A DNA stretch of 64,000 nt from Pascua guehoae. Its lineage: Eukaryota > Basidiomycota > Tremellomycetes > Trichosporonales > Trichosporonaceae. A program made the translations under genes and the position numbers. Positions 14,480 to 24,647 of this stretch are shown piece after piece. A model generated the notes under the pieces. It was not told where the DNA came from and did no database searches. It saw only the letters and a list, made by a program, of their open reading frames with translations. Position 1 is the stretch's first letter. Every line of letters starts with the position of its first letter. The DNA lies in contig BCJX01000020.1 of assembly GCA_001600415.1 (NCBI GenBank), positions 369,165 through 433,164 on the forward strand. Direction: 5' to 3'.

Positions 14480-15706
14480 ATGACCATCTCTGCGACGACG
14501 GCACCGAGCATCGCGCGCTCGCTCGCGGCGTGGGCGACGTCCCTGCGCCCCTCGGCTGCGGACATTGCGCTCGCCGACCGCGCACTGGCGGACACGGTAG
14601 CCGTGGCGCTCGCCGCGCGCGACCACCCGTTGAAGGCGATTGCGTCTGCGGGGCAGCTGCCCGACGCGGCGCGGTGGGCGGCGATGGCGCACGTGCTGGA
14701 TTTCGACGACCTGCACACGGACACGACGACGCACATTTCCGTCGTGACGGTGCCAGCGACGTTGGCGGCGGGCGGGGATGCGCGCGCGTACCTGGCCGGC
14801 GCGGGGGTGTTTGCGCGGCTGGCGGGTATGTTTGGGTGGGGGCATTATGCGGCGGGGTGGCATATTACGTGCACTGCTGGCGCGCCGGCGGCGGCGGTCG
14901 CGGCCGGGGTGGCGTTGGGGCTGAGCGAGGAGCAGCTCGCGACGGCGATTGCGCTCGCGGTGCCGGCGGCGGGGGGCGTGCAGGAGGCGTTTGGGACGCA
15001 CGGCAAGAGTCTCCAGGTGGGCTTTGCGGCCGACGCGGGCGTGCGTGCGGCCCGCCTTGCGGCTGCGGGCGCCACGGCCGCCCCCGCCGCGGTCGAGAGC
15101 TGGCTAAGGAAACTCGGCGGCACACCGGGTACGAAACCGCTCGTCGCCACGCCCGCGGTGCCCGGCGGCCTCGCGATCAAAATGTTCCCATGCTGCTACG
15201 CTATGCAGCGCCCCATCGCCGCCCTCCGCGACCTCCGCGCCCAGACGGGCCTGACACCCCAAGACGTCGTAAAAGTCACCGTCACCACTCCCGCCGGCAC
15301 GGTCCACCCCCTCATCTACGACGCGCCCACGACCGGTCTCCAGGGCAAGTTTAGCCTCCAGTACGCCGTCGCCACGGCCCTCCTCGACGCATACCCCGAC
15401 TTTGCAGCCTTTACAGACGCGGCCGTCACGCGCCCCGAGGCCCAGGACCTCATGAACAAGGTACAAGTCGTAAAGACAGACGACCCAAATGACAACCTCC
15501 TCGACGGCCAGGTCGTCATCGACCTCGTGACAAAGGACGGAAAAACGCACCGCACACAAATGACCCTCCCGCCAGGCGCGCCAGACCGCCCGCCCACCGC
15601 AGACGAGCTCAGGGACAAGCTTGCGTCGTGTGGCAAGGATGTGCCCGCGCTCCTCGAGAACGTTACCTGGGAACAGGGGGCCAAGCTCATGGCCGACGCG
15701 TTCTAG
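14480..15706 (+). CDS. MmgE/PrpD family protein, intronless
   Basis: A 408-residue protein of the MmgE/PrpD superfamily (2-methylcitrate dehydratase PrpD, cis-aconitate decarboxylase and relatives). Visible family marks are VLDFDDLHTDTTTHISVVTV, where an FDD/H pair is followed by a small-residue helix; FGWGHYAAGWHITCTAGAP; and the lid-domain block LAIKMFPCCYAMQRPI. The length is slightly short of the usual 450-500 residues. It could be a methylcitrate dehydratase or a decarboxylase of unknown substrate; the sequence does not decide. The ATG at 14480 was chosen because the in-frame upstream codons lie in a CA-rich leader. It is a single exon, very GC- and Ala-rich, and stands alone between 2.7 kb and 1.5 kb of non-coding DNA, while nearly every other gene here has several introns. 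There is no obvious targeting signal. Confidence 0.85.
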   Translation: MTISATTAPSIARSLAAWATSLRPSAADIALADRALADTVAVALAARDHPLKAIASAGQLPDAARWAAMAHVLDFDDLHTDTTTHISVVTVPATLAAGGDARAYLAGAGVFARLAGMFGWGHYAAGWHITCTAGAPAAAVAAGVALGLSEEQLATAIALAVPAAGGVQEAFGTHGKSLQVGFAADAGVRAARLAAAGATAAPAAVESWLRKLGGTPGTKPLVATPAVPGGLAIKMFPCCYAMQRPIAALRDLRAQTGLTPQDVVKVTVTTPAGTVHPLIYDAPTTGLQGKFSLQYAVATALLDAYPDFAAFTDAAVTRPEAQDLMNKVQVVKTDDPNDNLLDGQVVIDLVTKDGKTHRTQMTLPPGAPDRPPTADELRDKLASCGKDVPALLENVTWEQGAKLMADAF

Positions 15707-17215
15707 GCCGCAAAGGACGACGGTTGGCTTCCCCGCGGAGGGTGGTAGTGTAGAGGTCTGGCCATGTGGTAGTGTAGACGGGCCATGGGCTATGGGCCAG
15801 CATGGCCACCAGTTTGTAGACGTACGATGCAAAACAAGAGTAGCTATCCTGTCCCGATGAGTACACATGCGTTGAGAAAGCGTGAGACACCGATGACGAT
15901 GGTGACGCTGTCGCCAGGCCCCCAGCGGTGAAGAATGACCATCCAAGGCTGGCGGCTTGGCAAGCGTTGCGCTCCGCTAGAGAACGGGGTCAAAGAGGTG
16001 GGTGTCGCCTTCATCCCATACCCATGTGCACATTACTATCTCGACCGGCTGCCACAGTGAGGCTCACGCGCAGCAATCGCATGATTTTCCACACCACCGT
16101 GGGACTGCACCTGTCCTGCAACTGTACAGTAGTTTACCGCTGAACAATGTAGCGGTGGGTGCTGAACTGTGAACACAGCCGACGACGTACGTTGTCGCAG
16201 ACAAGACTGCAGTGGCAACAACCCGTTCAACCCGTTCAACCGGTTCTTCAGCCTTGCGGGCTGCATCAGTAGAAACCTCACGTTGCTGCCACACTCTGAC
16301 CGTTTCCTCCCCTCGCGCACGCCATCCCACCTGTCCCCAAGCGTGCCCACCAAAAACGTCAGACTACCACGGGGCAGCTCTACGACGTCGACGGAGACAC
16401 GATTCGAACGCGCGCGCCCAGAGGGCACCTCCTTGCCTGGGGCATAGCAGGGAGGCGGAGTAACCACTTTCCTACCCCGCCGATGGTGGGCGGCGTTGGG
16501 GCTCCACCACGGGCGGGAGTTGGCTGGGTGGCAGGCGAGGCGGGCAGGGGGGAGGGCAGAGGATGTCCGAGTGTTTGTATGTGCATGATGGATTCGAGGC
16601 TCTGCGCCTCTGCGCTTGATGGGTCCGCTGTGAGGTCGACTACTGCGACTCAAGCAGTATTGCTTGTCGTCAGTGCCCGCTCGTCAATGAGTTTGCCTAC
16701 GATCGCTCTGTTTATTTGAGAGTTCTTCCTTGGTCCTCAGCTTTGGCTGGCGTCATTGCTATGAGCTGTCTCTTGTCCGATGCAGTGCGACATGCCGCAG
16801 TTACTGCAGCGTTGTGCTCCATCTGTAACATCAACGCTTCAGACCTCTTTTAAAACACTGCCGAGCAGGATTCAGCTGCTTGTATACTACATGATATGAC
16901 CGTCCGAGAATTTCTCACCATGAGGGCAATTGCTCCCCTCACATGGCACACGCTCGCTGACTCCCATCCCGTGCCTCCACAGTCGCTCCCTCCTCCACGG
17001 CCCATCCGTCCTCCACGGCCCATCCCTCCTACACGGCCATCCCTCCTCCTAACCGCGCCACGCCCAACGCTCAACGCAATACGGCCCACGCCCAACGGCC
17101 TACGCCCCAAGCCTACGCTCCTCGCCCAACGACCCACGCCACGCTCCCCTACACTCCCTCTTCCAAACGCTGCGACTTATCCTCAAGCTCCTTGATCCGC
17201 CGATACTCCTAACCA
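15707..17215. other. Intergenic interval holding a tRNA gene
   Basis: This 1.5-kb stretch between the stop codons of the MmgE/PrpD gene and the DUF4211 gene has no supported protein gene. It contains the tRNA-Ser gene at 16389-16481. From about 16978 to 17135 there is a C-rich run of imperfect short repeats: 'cacggcccatcc'-like units, then 'cgcccaacg'-like units. I see nothing else of note. Confidence 0.5.
16389..16481 (-). tRNA. tRNA-Ser (anticodon GCT) with an 11-nt intron
   Basis: The minus strand folds into a complete class II cloverleaf. The acceptor stem GGCGGGG (16481-16475) pairs with CTCCGTC over all seven positions, two of them G-U, followed by discriminator G at 16389. U8-A9 precede a three-pair D stem (GGA/TCC) with loop AAGTGGTTAC, which also fits the A box. 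The anticodon stem CCTCC pairs with GGAGG. The loop reads C-T-GCT-A, then an intron TGCCCCAGGCA directly after position 37, then A. The long variable arm is GCCC-TCT-GGGC. The T arm is GCGCG-TTCGAAT-CGTGT. The mature length is 82 nt, typical of tRNA-Ser. A TTTTT terminator lies about 35 bases past the 3' end (16352-16348). Anticodon GCT reads AGC/AGT serine codons. Confidence 0.92.
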
Positions 17216-19654
17216 TCAGCACAACATTTCCATTTGCCTCTTTCCCACCTTTGTCTGGAACCCGCGCTTGTCCATCCACTCGGTGACGCGGTCGACACTC
17301 TTGTACTCGTGCGGCAGGGGGCCCTTGGACTTGAGCCGTGCGATGCGCTGGCGCGTCTGTGCCCGGCGGCGGTCGCGGTTTGCGCGGCGCGCACGCTGCT
17401 CCTCGGGGTCGGAATCGGGGTCCGTTTCAGACGAGCTCGCCTCCAAGTCTTCGGGGACGGGCTTGTGCAGCGCCCGCAAGAGGTCGCGGTAGTGCCGGCG
17501 CACGCGCGAGTAGAGCATGAATTCCCAGTGGGCAAAGGCGTGGAAGAGTTGGGAGCGTTCGAGGCAATGGTTTCCTGCCGGGTTAGAATGCGTCTTGTAT
17601 CACAAGCACGAGGGGATTCTAGGACGCACCCATGTTGAACTGTGTGGGGAGGCCGTACTTGTCCGAGTGGGCGCCACTGCTGTCGCTATCGCTGCTGCTG
17701 TCGTCGTCGTTGTCGCTTTCTTCCTCGGGCTCAAACGTGCGGTGGTTGTACGGCACACCGCCGAGCGTGACATGGTTGCGGCAGTTTTGCTTGTGGCGGT
17801 TGCATGCGTTGCAGAAGCTCTTTGGGTTCTTGAGGGGCGTGACCTAGTGTGTGAGCGTGGCCCCGCAAGTCCCCGCAACTAGGACAAAGCTCTTCAAGAG
17901 ACGCTGCTGTCGATACCAACCTTGAATACTGGGTACTTTTCCAATGCCTTGCTATAGTCGGGCTTCCAGATCTGGCTGGCCACACTGCCCTTCTTGAACC
18001 CGTTCATCCTGCTCCTCAGGTCCATGATGTATGGATTAAAGTAGGACGCATTCTCGCCCTTGAGGGGCAGCACGCGCTTTCCTTCAATGACAAGCAGGAC
18101 GAAAAACTGGTAGACGACTTTAAACTTGTACTCTGGCGTCTGGGAAATGTCCATCGAAAACTCGGCAGGGAGGGCGACGCGTGCTGCCGTAGACTCGCCA
18201 GAGTCGGTGATGAACCCCGACGTCCCGTCGGATACCGTACTCGCGTCCGAATCCGAGTCCGAGTCGTCTTGGCTGCTCTCCGATGTCGTCGACTCGACAA
18301 TCCCCAGGCGCTGGTTTCGCAACTTGCGGAGGCGGCGCTGGTGGTCGGTCTCGCCCCGCTGTCGTAGCCGTGTCTTGGACTGGAAGCGCTCAGGTTCGTC
18401 CATCTCGAGCTCGGCCGCAAAGTCGCGTTCCTCCTCCGTCTCGGCGTCCGGGTCGTCGTCATCGTCTGGGTCCCTCCGCCGGCGCTTCTTGCGCCGGTCG
18501 TCCCGGTCCTTGGCACGCCGTTTGCCTTTGTCTTTGGAGCGGCGCTTGCCATCTTTGGAGCGGCGCTTGTCCGTGTCTTTGGAGCGGCGTTTGTCCGTGT
18601 CTTTGGAGCGACCTTTGCCCTTGTCCTTGCTGCGCGATGTTTCCTTCTCCTTGCCCTTGCCTTGAGTCGCAGGAGCCTTGCGCTTGACCGAGGCACGCGC
18701 GGGTTCTCCCTCGTCGTCGGCGTCGCTCTCGGCACTCGACTCGACGTACTCTGCAGTAATCGGCGCCCGTCGCTTGTGTGTTGGAGGTGGACGATCATAC
18801 AACAGCGTGTACTGTGCCTTGACGTCTTCAGACAAGGTCGGCAGCGGGTGGGTGGGGGGTGGCCGATCATACAACAGCGTGTACTGTGCCTTGACGTCTT
18901 CAGACAAGGTCGGCAGTTCGATGAAATCGATGATCCTGCGCGCCATCTTTGGTTGCGGGACAATCCTGGCCTGACTCCGGGTACTGCGCGTGCTGCGCGT
19001 CGGCGATGTCGAGGCCGGGGGCGGGACGCGGCCCGACCTCGTTCTCGCGCGTCCCTTGTTGGGCGAGCCAGACTCCTCGGGGCTCGCAGTCGCTCCGAGG
19101 GCGGCGGACGCGGACCGGCGTTCTTGCTCCTCTGTCTGGCCCGAGGTCGAGGCCGACACTGGGGCTTTGGCACGTGAGGGTCTGGCGCGTTTGGGCTTTG
19201 GTGTGGGGACAAACACGACATCCTCTTCCTCGTGCTCCTCGTGCTCTTCCTCCTCTTCCTCTTCTTCGTCACTGTCCGAGCGTGCGGGGCGGATCGCTTC
19301 CGGGTTGGAGTTGAGCGATGTCCGGTTCCGCTTGTACGTCGTCACGGGCCGGTACGAGGGAAGAGGCACAATGTCGCTGTCGCTATCGCTCGCGTGGTAG
19401 TCATCGTCCTCACCGTCCGAGACGGCCACGCGCCGCTTCTTGGTCGGCGACGATACCGGCGCCAGGCTCAGCTGGACGGCCTCGAGGCCAACCGATCCCT
19501 CCGAGTCGTCCGACGCGTGACGCGCGCGCTGGGAACGCTGGCTGCTCCGTGGAGCACTCGCCGAGGCACGCGTACTGCGCCGCGTCAACGACGAGGCAGG
19601 CGAGGATTGTGAGAAATGCGAGTGCAACGTCGTCTGCTTCTTTCGCGGCGGCAT
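17216..19654 (-). CDS. DUF4211-domain nuclear protein with acidic/basic low-complexity N-terminus
   Basis: Protein of unknown function, probably nuclear, about 750 residues. Exon 1 starts at the ATG at 19654-19652 and reads MPPRKKQTTLHSHF, then long Ser/Arg, Asp/Glu and Lys/Arg-rich stretches, including repeated RRSKDTDK units. A 24-residue segment (LPTLSEDVKAQYTLLYDRPP...) occurs twice in tandem. The conserved C-terminal part fits DUF4211: EYKFKVVYQFFVLLVIEG, SYFNPYIMDLRSRMNGF, then in exon 2 a CNACNRH zinc-ligand-like block and VTLGGVPYNHRTFEP, then exon 3 from NHCLERSQLFHAFAHWEF to the stop at 17218-17216. QTTLHSHF near the N-terminus resembles a PCNA-binding PIP box but lacks the second aromatic residue. 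It shares a 236-base divergent promoter with RPA34. Confidence 0.82.
18793..18920 (-). repeat. 72-bp in-frame tandem duplication in the DUF4211 gene
   Basis: Two copies of a 72-base unit start at 18793 and 18865. At least 52 bases are identical between them, with a few changes in the remainder. They encode two copies of a 24-residue segment just C-terminal to the basic region. The near identity suggests a recent duplication that kept the frame. Confidence 0.85.
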
Positions 19655-19890
19655 GCTTGGCAAGGGAGTCGGTGGTGGTGAGGATGGATGGTGAAGGACA
19701 ATGGGCGAAAACACCAGATGACGAGTGAAGGCCGACCATGTTAGCAGGGGGAGAGGCAAGATGGATCAACACAGATGGTGGAGGGATAGACCACCGTGGG
19801 AAACCAAAGGTCCCAATCTTCGATTTCTGCGTGTGTTGAATTTCCGCCGTCCAACTTGGATTTCAACTACAAGACATCACAACATCGACC

Positions 19891-21705
19891 ATGTCTGCCG
19901 TCGCTGGCCCGTCCAAGCCCAAGACCAAGCTCAAGAAGGGCAAGAAGGCCGCGCCTGTCCCCGTCGTCGCGGCCGTCGACTCGGACTCGGAATCCGACTC
20001 GGCCTCGGACGCGAGCACCGACAGCGACGACCTCGATGCCACTCCCCCCACCCCTGCGTCCAGGCCGAGGGACAATGGGAGCAAGCCTTCGTCTCTTCGG
20101 TGCGTGCATGATCTCCTGCCTTGATAAAGCCGGTAGAGTGCAGATGGTTGTGATTAGCTGCGCTGTCTTGTCCCCGCAGCCTTCCTCTGGCGCTGTCACG
20201 GCTACGCGCTGGGCAAACAATGGATCGGTTGTGTTTGCAGCAACAGCTCGTCTCCATGCCATGGGAACGCCGCTGACCCCGCAGAAAGTACCAGGCGCCC
20301 CCGGGAATGGAAGAGGTCAAAATCTCTGTCGGATATGGAGGACCGTTCGAGTACGACGCCATGCTCAAGCCCGGATTGGAATTGTGGGCCATTCGCGTGC
20401 CCGCCGACGTAAGTTTGCCGCTTGTTGGAAACTGCGGCGCTGGCTGCGCGTGGATGAATGTGTGCCAGGGGAGACACTGGAGAGGGTGTGGACGTATGTG
20501 CAGCCGGGAGGACGAGGTTTAGGGTGCTGAGTGAAGGGCGTGGATACAGACTGTTCGGTGCTTCTGGAACACGAGTCGTCCAGCCAGAGTGGTCACGGGA
20601 GATTGGCGACGTCAAAGGTCCTCGTGGACCACTCGTGGCGGAATTGTCAGGCGGGGATGACACAAGCCCCTCGTGACAAGGCCCTCGAGACGCTGCCGTG
20701 CGGTGGAGACTGCACGAACAATGCCCCTTCAGCCCCTGCCTGCGCCGCGTACTGCAACATACTTGTCCTTCCTCTCCACCCTGTCGTGTTACACGCGCTA
20801 ACGCCCAGTTCAAGCCCTCACGCCTGAGCTCGCTCAGCCTCTCGGCGCCGACCGCCGACCAAGTGCACGGCCAGCTCTCGGCCAAGGGCGCAAGCTACGC
20901 CCTGAGCAGCGCGGTCGAGGGTACAGGCGAGGCGGCGGGGATGCGCCTGCTCGTGCCCCAGAAGCGGGGGACGTTGATGCAGGGTGAGTGGCTGGGGAGG
21001 GGTGGTGGGGGGGTTGGGGCTGGAAGAAGGAGGGGAGGGGAGTTCGTGTTGGCACTGTAGCAGGTGGGCTGCGTTCCTGCGCGGTAGGCTGTGAGAGCGG
21101 GACTGTCGTCTGGCCAGTAGTCGCCGGCAGCTTGTCAATGACTTGCTAGACAGCGAGACCTGGTCGTGGCAATGTCAACCAGCTCAATAACCTAATACCG
21201 AACGCGGTCTCCAAATCAGCGTATACCCCTCCGATACCACCCAGGGCGACCTTTACTGACCTCCCCAGCCCCGATCCCGATCACGCGCCACGTCCTCCTC
21301 GAGCCGCGCGAGGGCTCTGCGTCGTCGACATCGTGGACGGCGCCGCCCAAGCCCAAGCGCGAGCAGCCCGCCCACCTGCTCAAGTTCCGCAACCGCGCGT
21401 ACGGCTTTGACACGCCCGGTCCCGCCGCGACGGTCGTGGCCGAGGAGGATGAGAAGGAGGACGGCGACGCGGACGACAAGATGGACGAGGATGAGAAGCA
21501 CGACGAGGCGGATGAAAAGGAGGAGGGCTATGTGGGTGTCGTTGCAAAGTCTCCCAAAAAGGCAAAGGCGGCAAAGTCGCCCAAAAAGGCCAGCAAGGAC
21601 AAGGAGACCAAGTCGCCCAAAAAGGACGACAAGGAGAAGCGCAAGAAGCGCAAGAGTGACGTGGGCGAGTCGCCAGTGAAGAAGAAGAGGAAGGCCAAGG
21701 AGTGA
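19891..21705 (+). CDS. RPA34: RNA polymerase I subunit RPA34 (A34.5/CAST family)
   Basis: Component of the TFIIF-like A49-A34.5 heterodimer of RNA polymerase I, which transcribes rDNA in the nucleolus. Exons 19891-20099, 20285-20408, 20809-20983 and 21269-21705 join in frame to 314 residues. The N-terminus has Lys-rich then Ser/Asp-rich stretches. The dimerisation domain starts at KYQAPPGMEEVKIS, with the family's 'Y..P.GF' opening and the ELWAIRVPADFKPSRLSSL strand, and continues through GMRLLVPQKRGTLMQ. The tail is Asp/Glu then Lys-rich with repeated KSPKK motifs, as in yeast A34.5 and human CAST. Introns of 185, 400 and 285 bases are long for this window. Overall conservation of the family is low, so the call rests on the core domain plus the architecture. 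Confidence 0.8.
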
Positions 21706-21995
21706 TCCGTTGGTCTTGATACCTTTGACTGCGCGGCAGGAGATAGACGGACTCGGATGTGTTGGATATGCATACACAGGATACCACTACAAAAAAAAAA
21801 AAAAAACAAAGGGAAGACGTGGTGGTGACAAGGGTGATGGTGGTGGTAACGGGGACGCGGTTCGTGGTGAGTGTATAGTGTATAGTGTGGTTGGTAGCTG
21901 TGAGGTAGTTTGAATGTCAGAAAGGTGGGGTGGACGTGTCGTGGAAATCTGCCCTTCTGGACGGGCTCGAGGTGGAAATGCGGAAACTGTGGTGT

Positions 21996-24182
21996 CTACG
22001 TGAGGGCGAGCGGGTCCGTTCCGCGCATAATATGGTGAACTTTGCGTGATAACGCCTGGGGTCAGTCTGGGCTATACTACCGCCCCCCCCCCCCGCGTCT
22101 CAGCCCACAGCCTCATCTCGCAAGCGCAGGCAGTCGCCACACTCACCTTTCCAACCTGCCGCTTGCTCGCGGCGCCATTCTTGAGGCTCCGGACTTCACA
22201 CCCCACAACCAGGTCGGCGGCAGCCTCCTCGCCGCGCCGCTCGGCATATTCGTAGGCGACCATGAGCTCGCGAAAGGACGGGTACGCCTCTGCGATACCC
22301 TGGGCGCCGGCGGCAGTGAGTCCCTGGACTTCTTGGAGCATGAGCTCGAGCGTCTCTGTGGGGTCCACCGACTTGCGCTGGTGTGGGGGCGCAGAGAACG
22401 GGAGGTGGGATTTGGACAGGAGCTTGTGCTGTCGCCGTCAGAGAGGTGCTTGTAGGATCGGTTCATCAGGTGGAAACTCACAGGGCGGACGGCGACGTCG
22501 CCAGCAAGGTTGAAGAGCCAGTCTTCAATGTCTTCTGTCCTTTCCACTGCTGTTAGTTGATATCCAATCGGTACAACTCACCCTGCACGATGAAGACCCG
22601 TTGCACGACCTGCACACGGAGGAGCTCGGCCTCCATAGTCTCCTTGTCAATGCGTCCATGGACGCCCTGCCCGATCGTGTCGTCACCCGCGTCCGCGCCA
22701 GCAAGACCCGCACGGGCATTCTCACGGAACTGGCGATTAACAATCGACTTTGTGCGTGCGTGGTACTTGTCCATGCCGCGGATAAGGACGATGAGCTGCT
22801 CGGTCTGAGCGAGTGGGATGGCGGAGCGCACCGACGCGATCCACGTCACGAGCATGTCGTCGCCTGAAGATACGCGCTCGACTACATCGTCTGCAGACGC
22901 AATGAGCACCGTTGTCGGCTCCCACTCGAACCGCTCCGTATCCAGAGGGACATAGCGCTTCGTCGCTTCGTCCCACTCGGCACGGACATGACGTCTAAAT
23001 CGGATGGTGCCCCCGACCACAGTCTCGGCCTCTGACTGGAAGTGAATCGTGGAATGCGAGTCGGCCACACGCTGCTTGATCTCAGGCATGGCACCCGCGA
23101 TCGGTGATGACGGGAGGGACAGGTCGTGCGCAAAGTGCAGCTCGACATCACGCAGCGCGTCAATCTTGGAGGTGCGGAGCTGGTAGGTCAGTCAACAGCG
23201 GTGTTGTCGGACCTACGCGGTTGACCTCGGCCAGCTTCTTCTGATACGATTTCTCCGCCTCCTTTGCCGCCTGTTGTTAGCGAGGTAACATATTGCGGCA
23301 CCAACCTTGGCCTCATCACGCGCGCGTTGCCGGTCCACTTTCTGGACCTTCTTTGCCTCTTCGCGTGCGCGCTCGCGCTCCTTCCTCTCCTCCTCGCGCA
23401 CACGATCGCGTTCCTTCTTCTCCTCTTCACGTGCACGATCACGCTCCTTCTTCTCCGCGAGTTTGACAGCAGCGCGATTCTCCTTGGCCGCGGTTTCGGC
23501 CTCCTGCATGTCAGTCGGTAACAGCGGTGCGGAACGCACTAGGTCGTGTGTGCTCTTCCGCTTCTTGCTTCGAGGGCGTGGCGGGGTTGCAGGCGCGGCA
23601 TGCTCAGGACTTGCAGGGCTCAGGTCGGCAGTGTCCCAGAAATTTGGGTCATCGAGGATACTCAGCACCGAGCGTGACTATGGTCAGCGTTCGTTCTTGC
23701 GTGCAACGTACCTTGGGCAGGGAACGATCGGAAGTGTTATCCTGGACCTTTGCCTTTGCCTTGCCCTTGCGGTTGTCGGACGTGGACGTAGACCCGCGCT
23801 TTCCCGAGCAGGCAAGTGCGCTAGGGCTCAGAGGTATGGGAGATGGAAGGCGTGATGGCGGAGAAGGTCGACGATGGCCGCGGTTAATCCCACGGAGGAT
23901 GGCTGTGAAGTCCACCGAGCCGGCCTCAGAACCCGAGTTGTCAGAGTCGTCCAGGACATCAACGATATCTTTTCGTTTCGTCCTCGAGTTGAAATGATGG
24001 CCAGACGGCCCAGCAGTACCTGTCGAGACATGCAACTTGGGGATAGTAGGACGGGATGACCCGACAAAGGCAATGCCGTCGTCATCAGACGACATCCCAT
24101 CGGATGTGTCGGAGAGGACAATCACGTCTACTACGTTAGCCAACGACGCACAGACATGGCACATACCTTCGTCTTCTAACAT
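21996..24182 (-). CDS. EME1: Crossover junction endonuclease regulatory subunit EME1
   Basis: Non-catalytic partner of Mus81 in the structure-specific nuclease that cuts branched recombination and stalled-fork intermediates. Exon 1 is only 16 nt (24182-24167, MLEDE plus one base); splicing continues to VDVIVLSDTSDG. The N-terminus is disordered and Ser/Asp-rich, then come MLSILDDPNFWDTADLSP, a long charged helix (repeated E/K-RDRAREEEKKER) and the inactive ERCC4-like domain (FEWEPTTVLIASADDVVERV, QLIVLIRGMDKYHART). The C-terminal helix-hairpin-helix region (EAYPSFRELMVAYEYAERRG) ends ALSRKVHHIMRGTDPLALT with the stop at 21998-21996, matching the family's 'LS.r..r.....DP' ending. The ERKxxxD nuclease motif of Mus81 is absent, as expected for Eme1. 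It is convergent with RPA34. Confidence 0.87.
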
Positions 24183-24647
24183 GGATCCAAGATTGCAAGA
24201 GGCGAGGGTGGGTAAAGGTTGTGTGGACAAGTGGGTAAGAGGAGGGAGATGAAATACGAGTAGGTGTGAAGGCGGGGTGGAGAGCAACGAAGATTGCAGG
24301 ACCAGGGAATGGAAATGGTGGGTGACTAGGTTACTCAACCGGATGAAAACAAACGCGTCGCGTCACTCCACCAACTCTATATGCGGATATCATTCAACCT
24401 CCGTCGCCCAATCCACCTGACCCCACCTCGTTCTCGCTCTCTTGGCTAACAGTCACACGACAGTCACATTAAGAGTCTGACAGACGCCTTTATAACGACG
24501 ACGACCACTCTCAGAGCACTAGCGTACAACTACATACCAACGGCAGAACCATATCCGTCACTGCAGAAAGAGCGTACGAGTCTGGCATGCACGTGCCTGC
24601 ATCTATGTATCACGGCCAAGGGCCGCTGGGGTAGGGAGTTGCGTCCA
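24183..24647. other. Spacer between EME1 start and YKT6 stop
   Basis: This 465-base spacer separates the tandem minus-strand genes YKT6 (upstream) and EME1. It should carry the YKT6 3' end and the EME1 promoter. I see no further gene or RNA in it. Confidence 0.4.

Noticed and set aside
14530..15354. 274-residue Gly/Arg-rich plus-strand open frame and minus-strand Arg-rich frames over the MmgE/PrpD gene
   Set aside because: Long shadow frames arise from the extreme GC content; they show no family features.
18016..19272. 418-residue open frame overlapping the DUF4211 gene in another frame
   Set aside because: It is an Arg/Ser/Thr-rich shadow of the low-complexity acidic/basic coding region, with no domain; the DUF4211 frame carries the conserved block.
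21700..21910. Small gene around the poly-A run after RPA34
   Set aside because: Only short frames with no start context; fits the convergent 3' ends of RPA34 and EME1.
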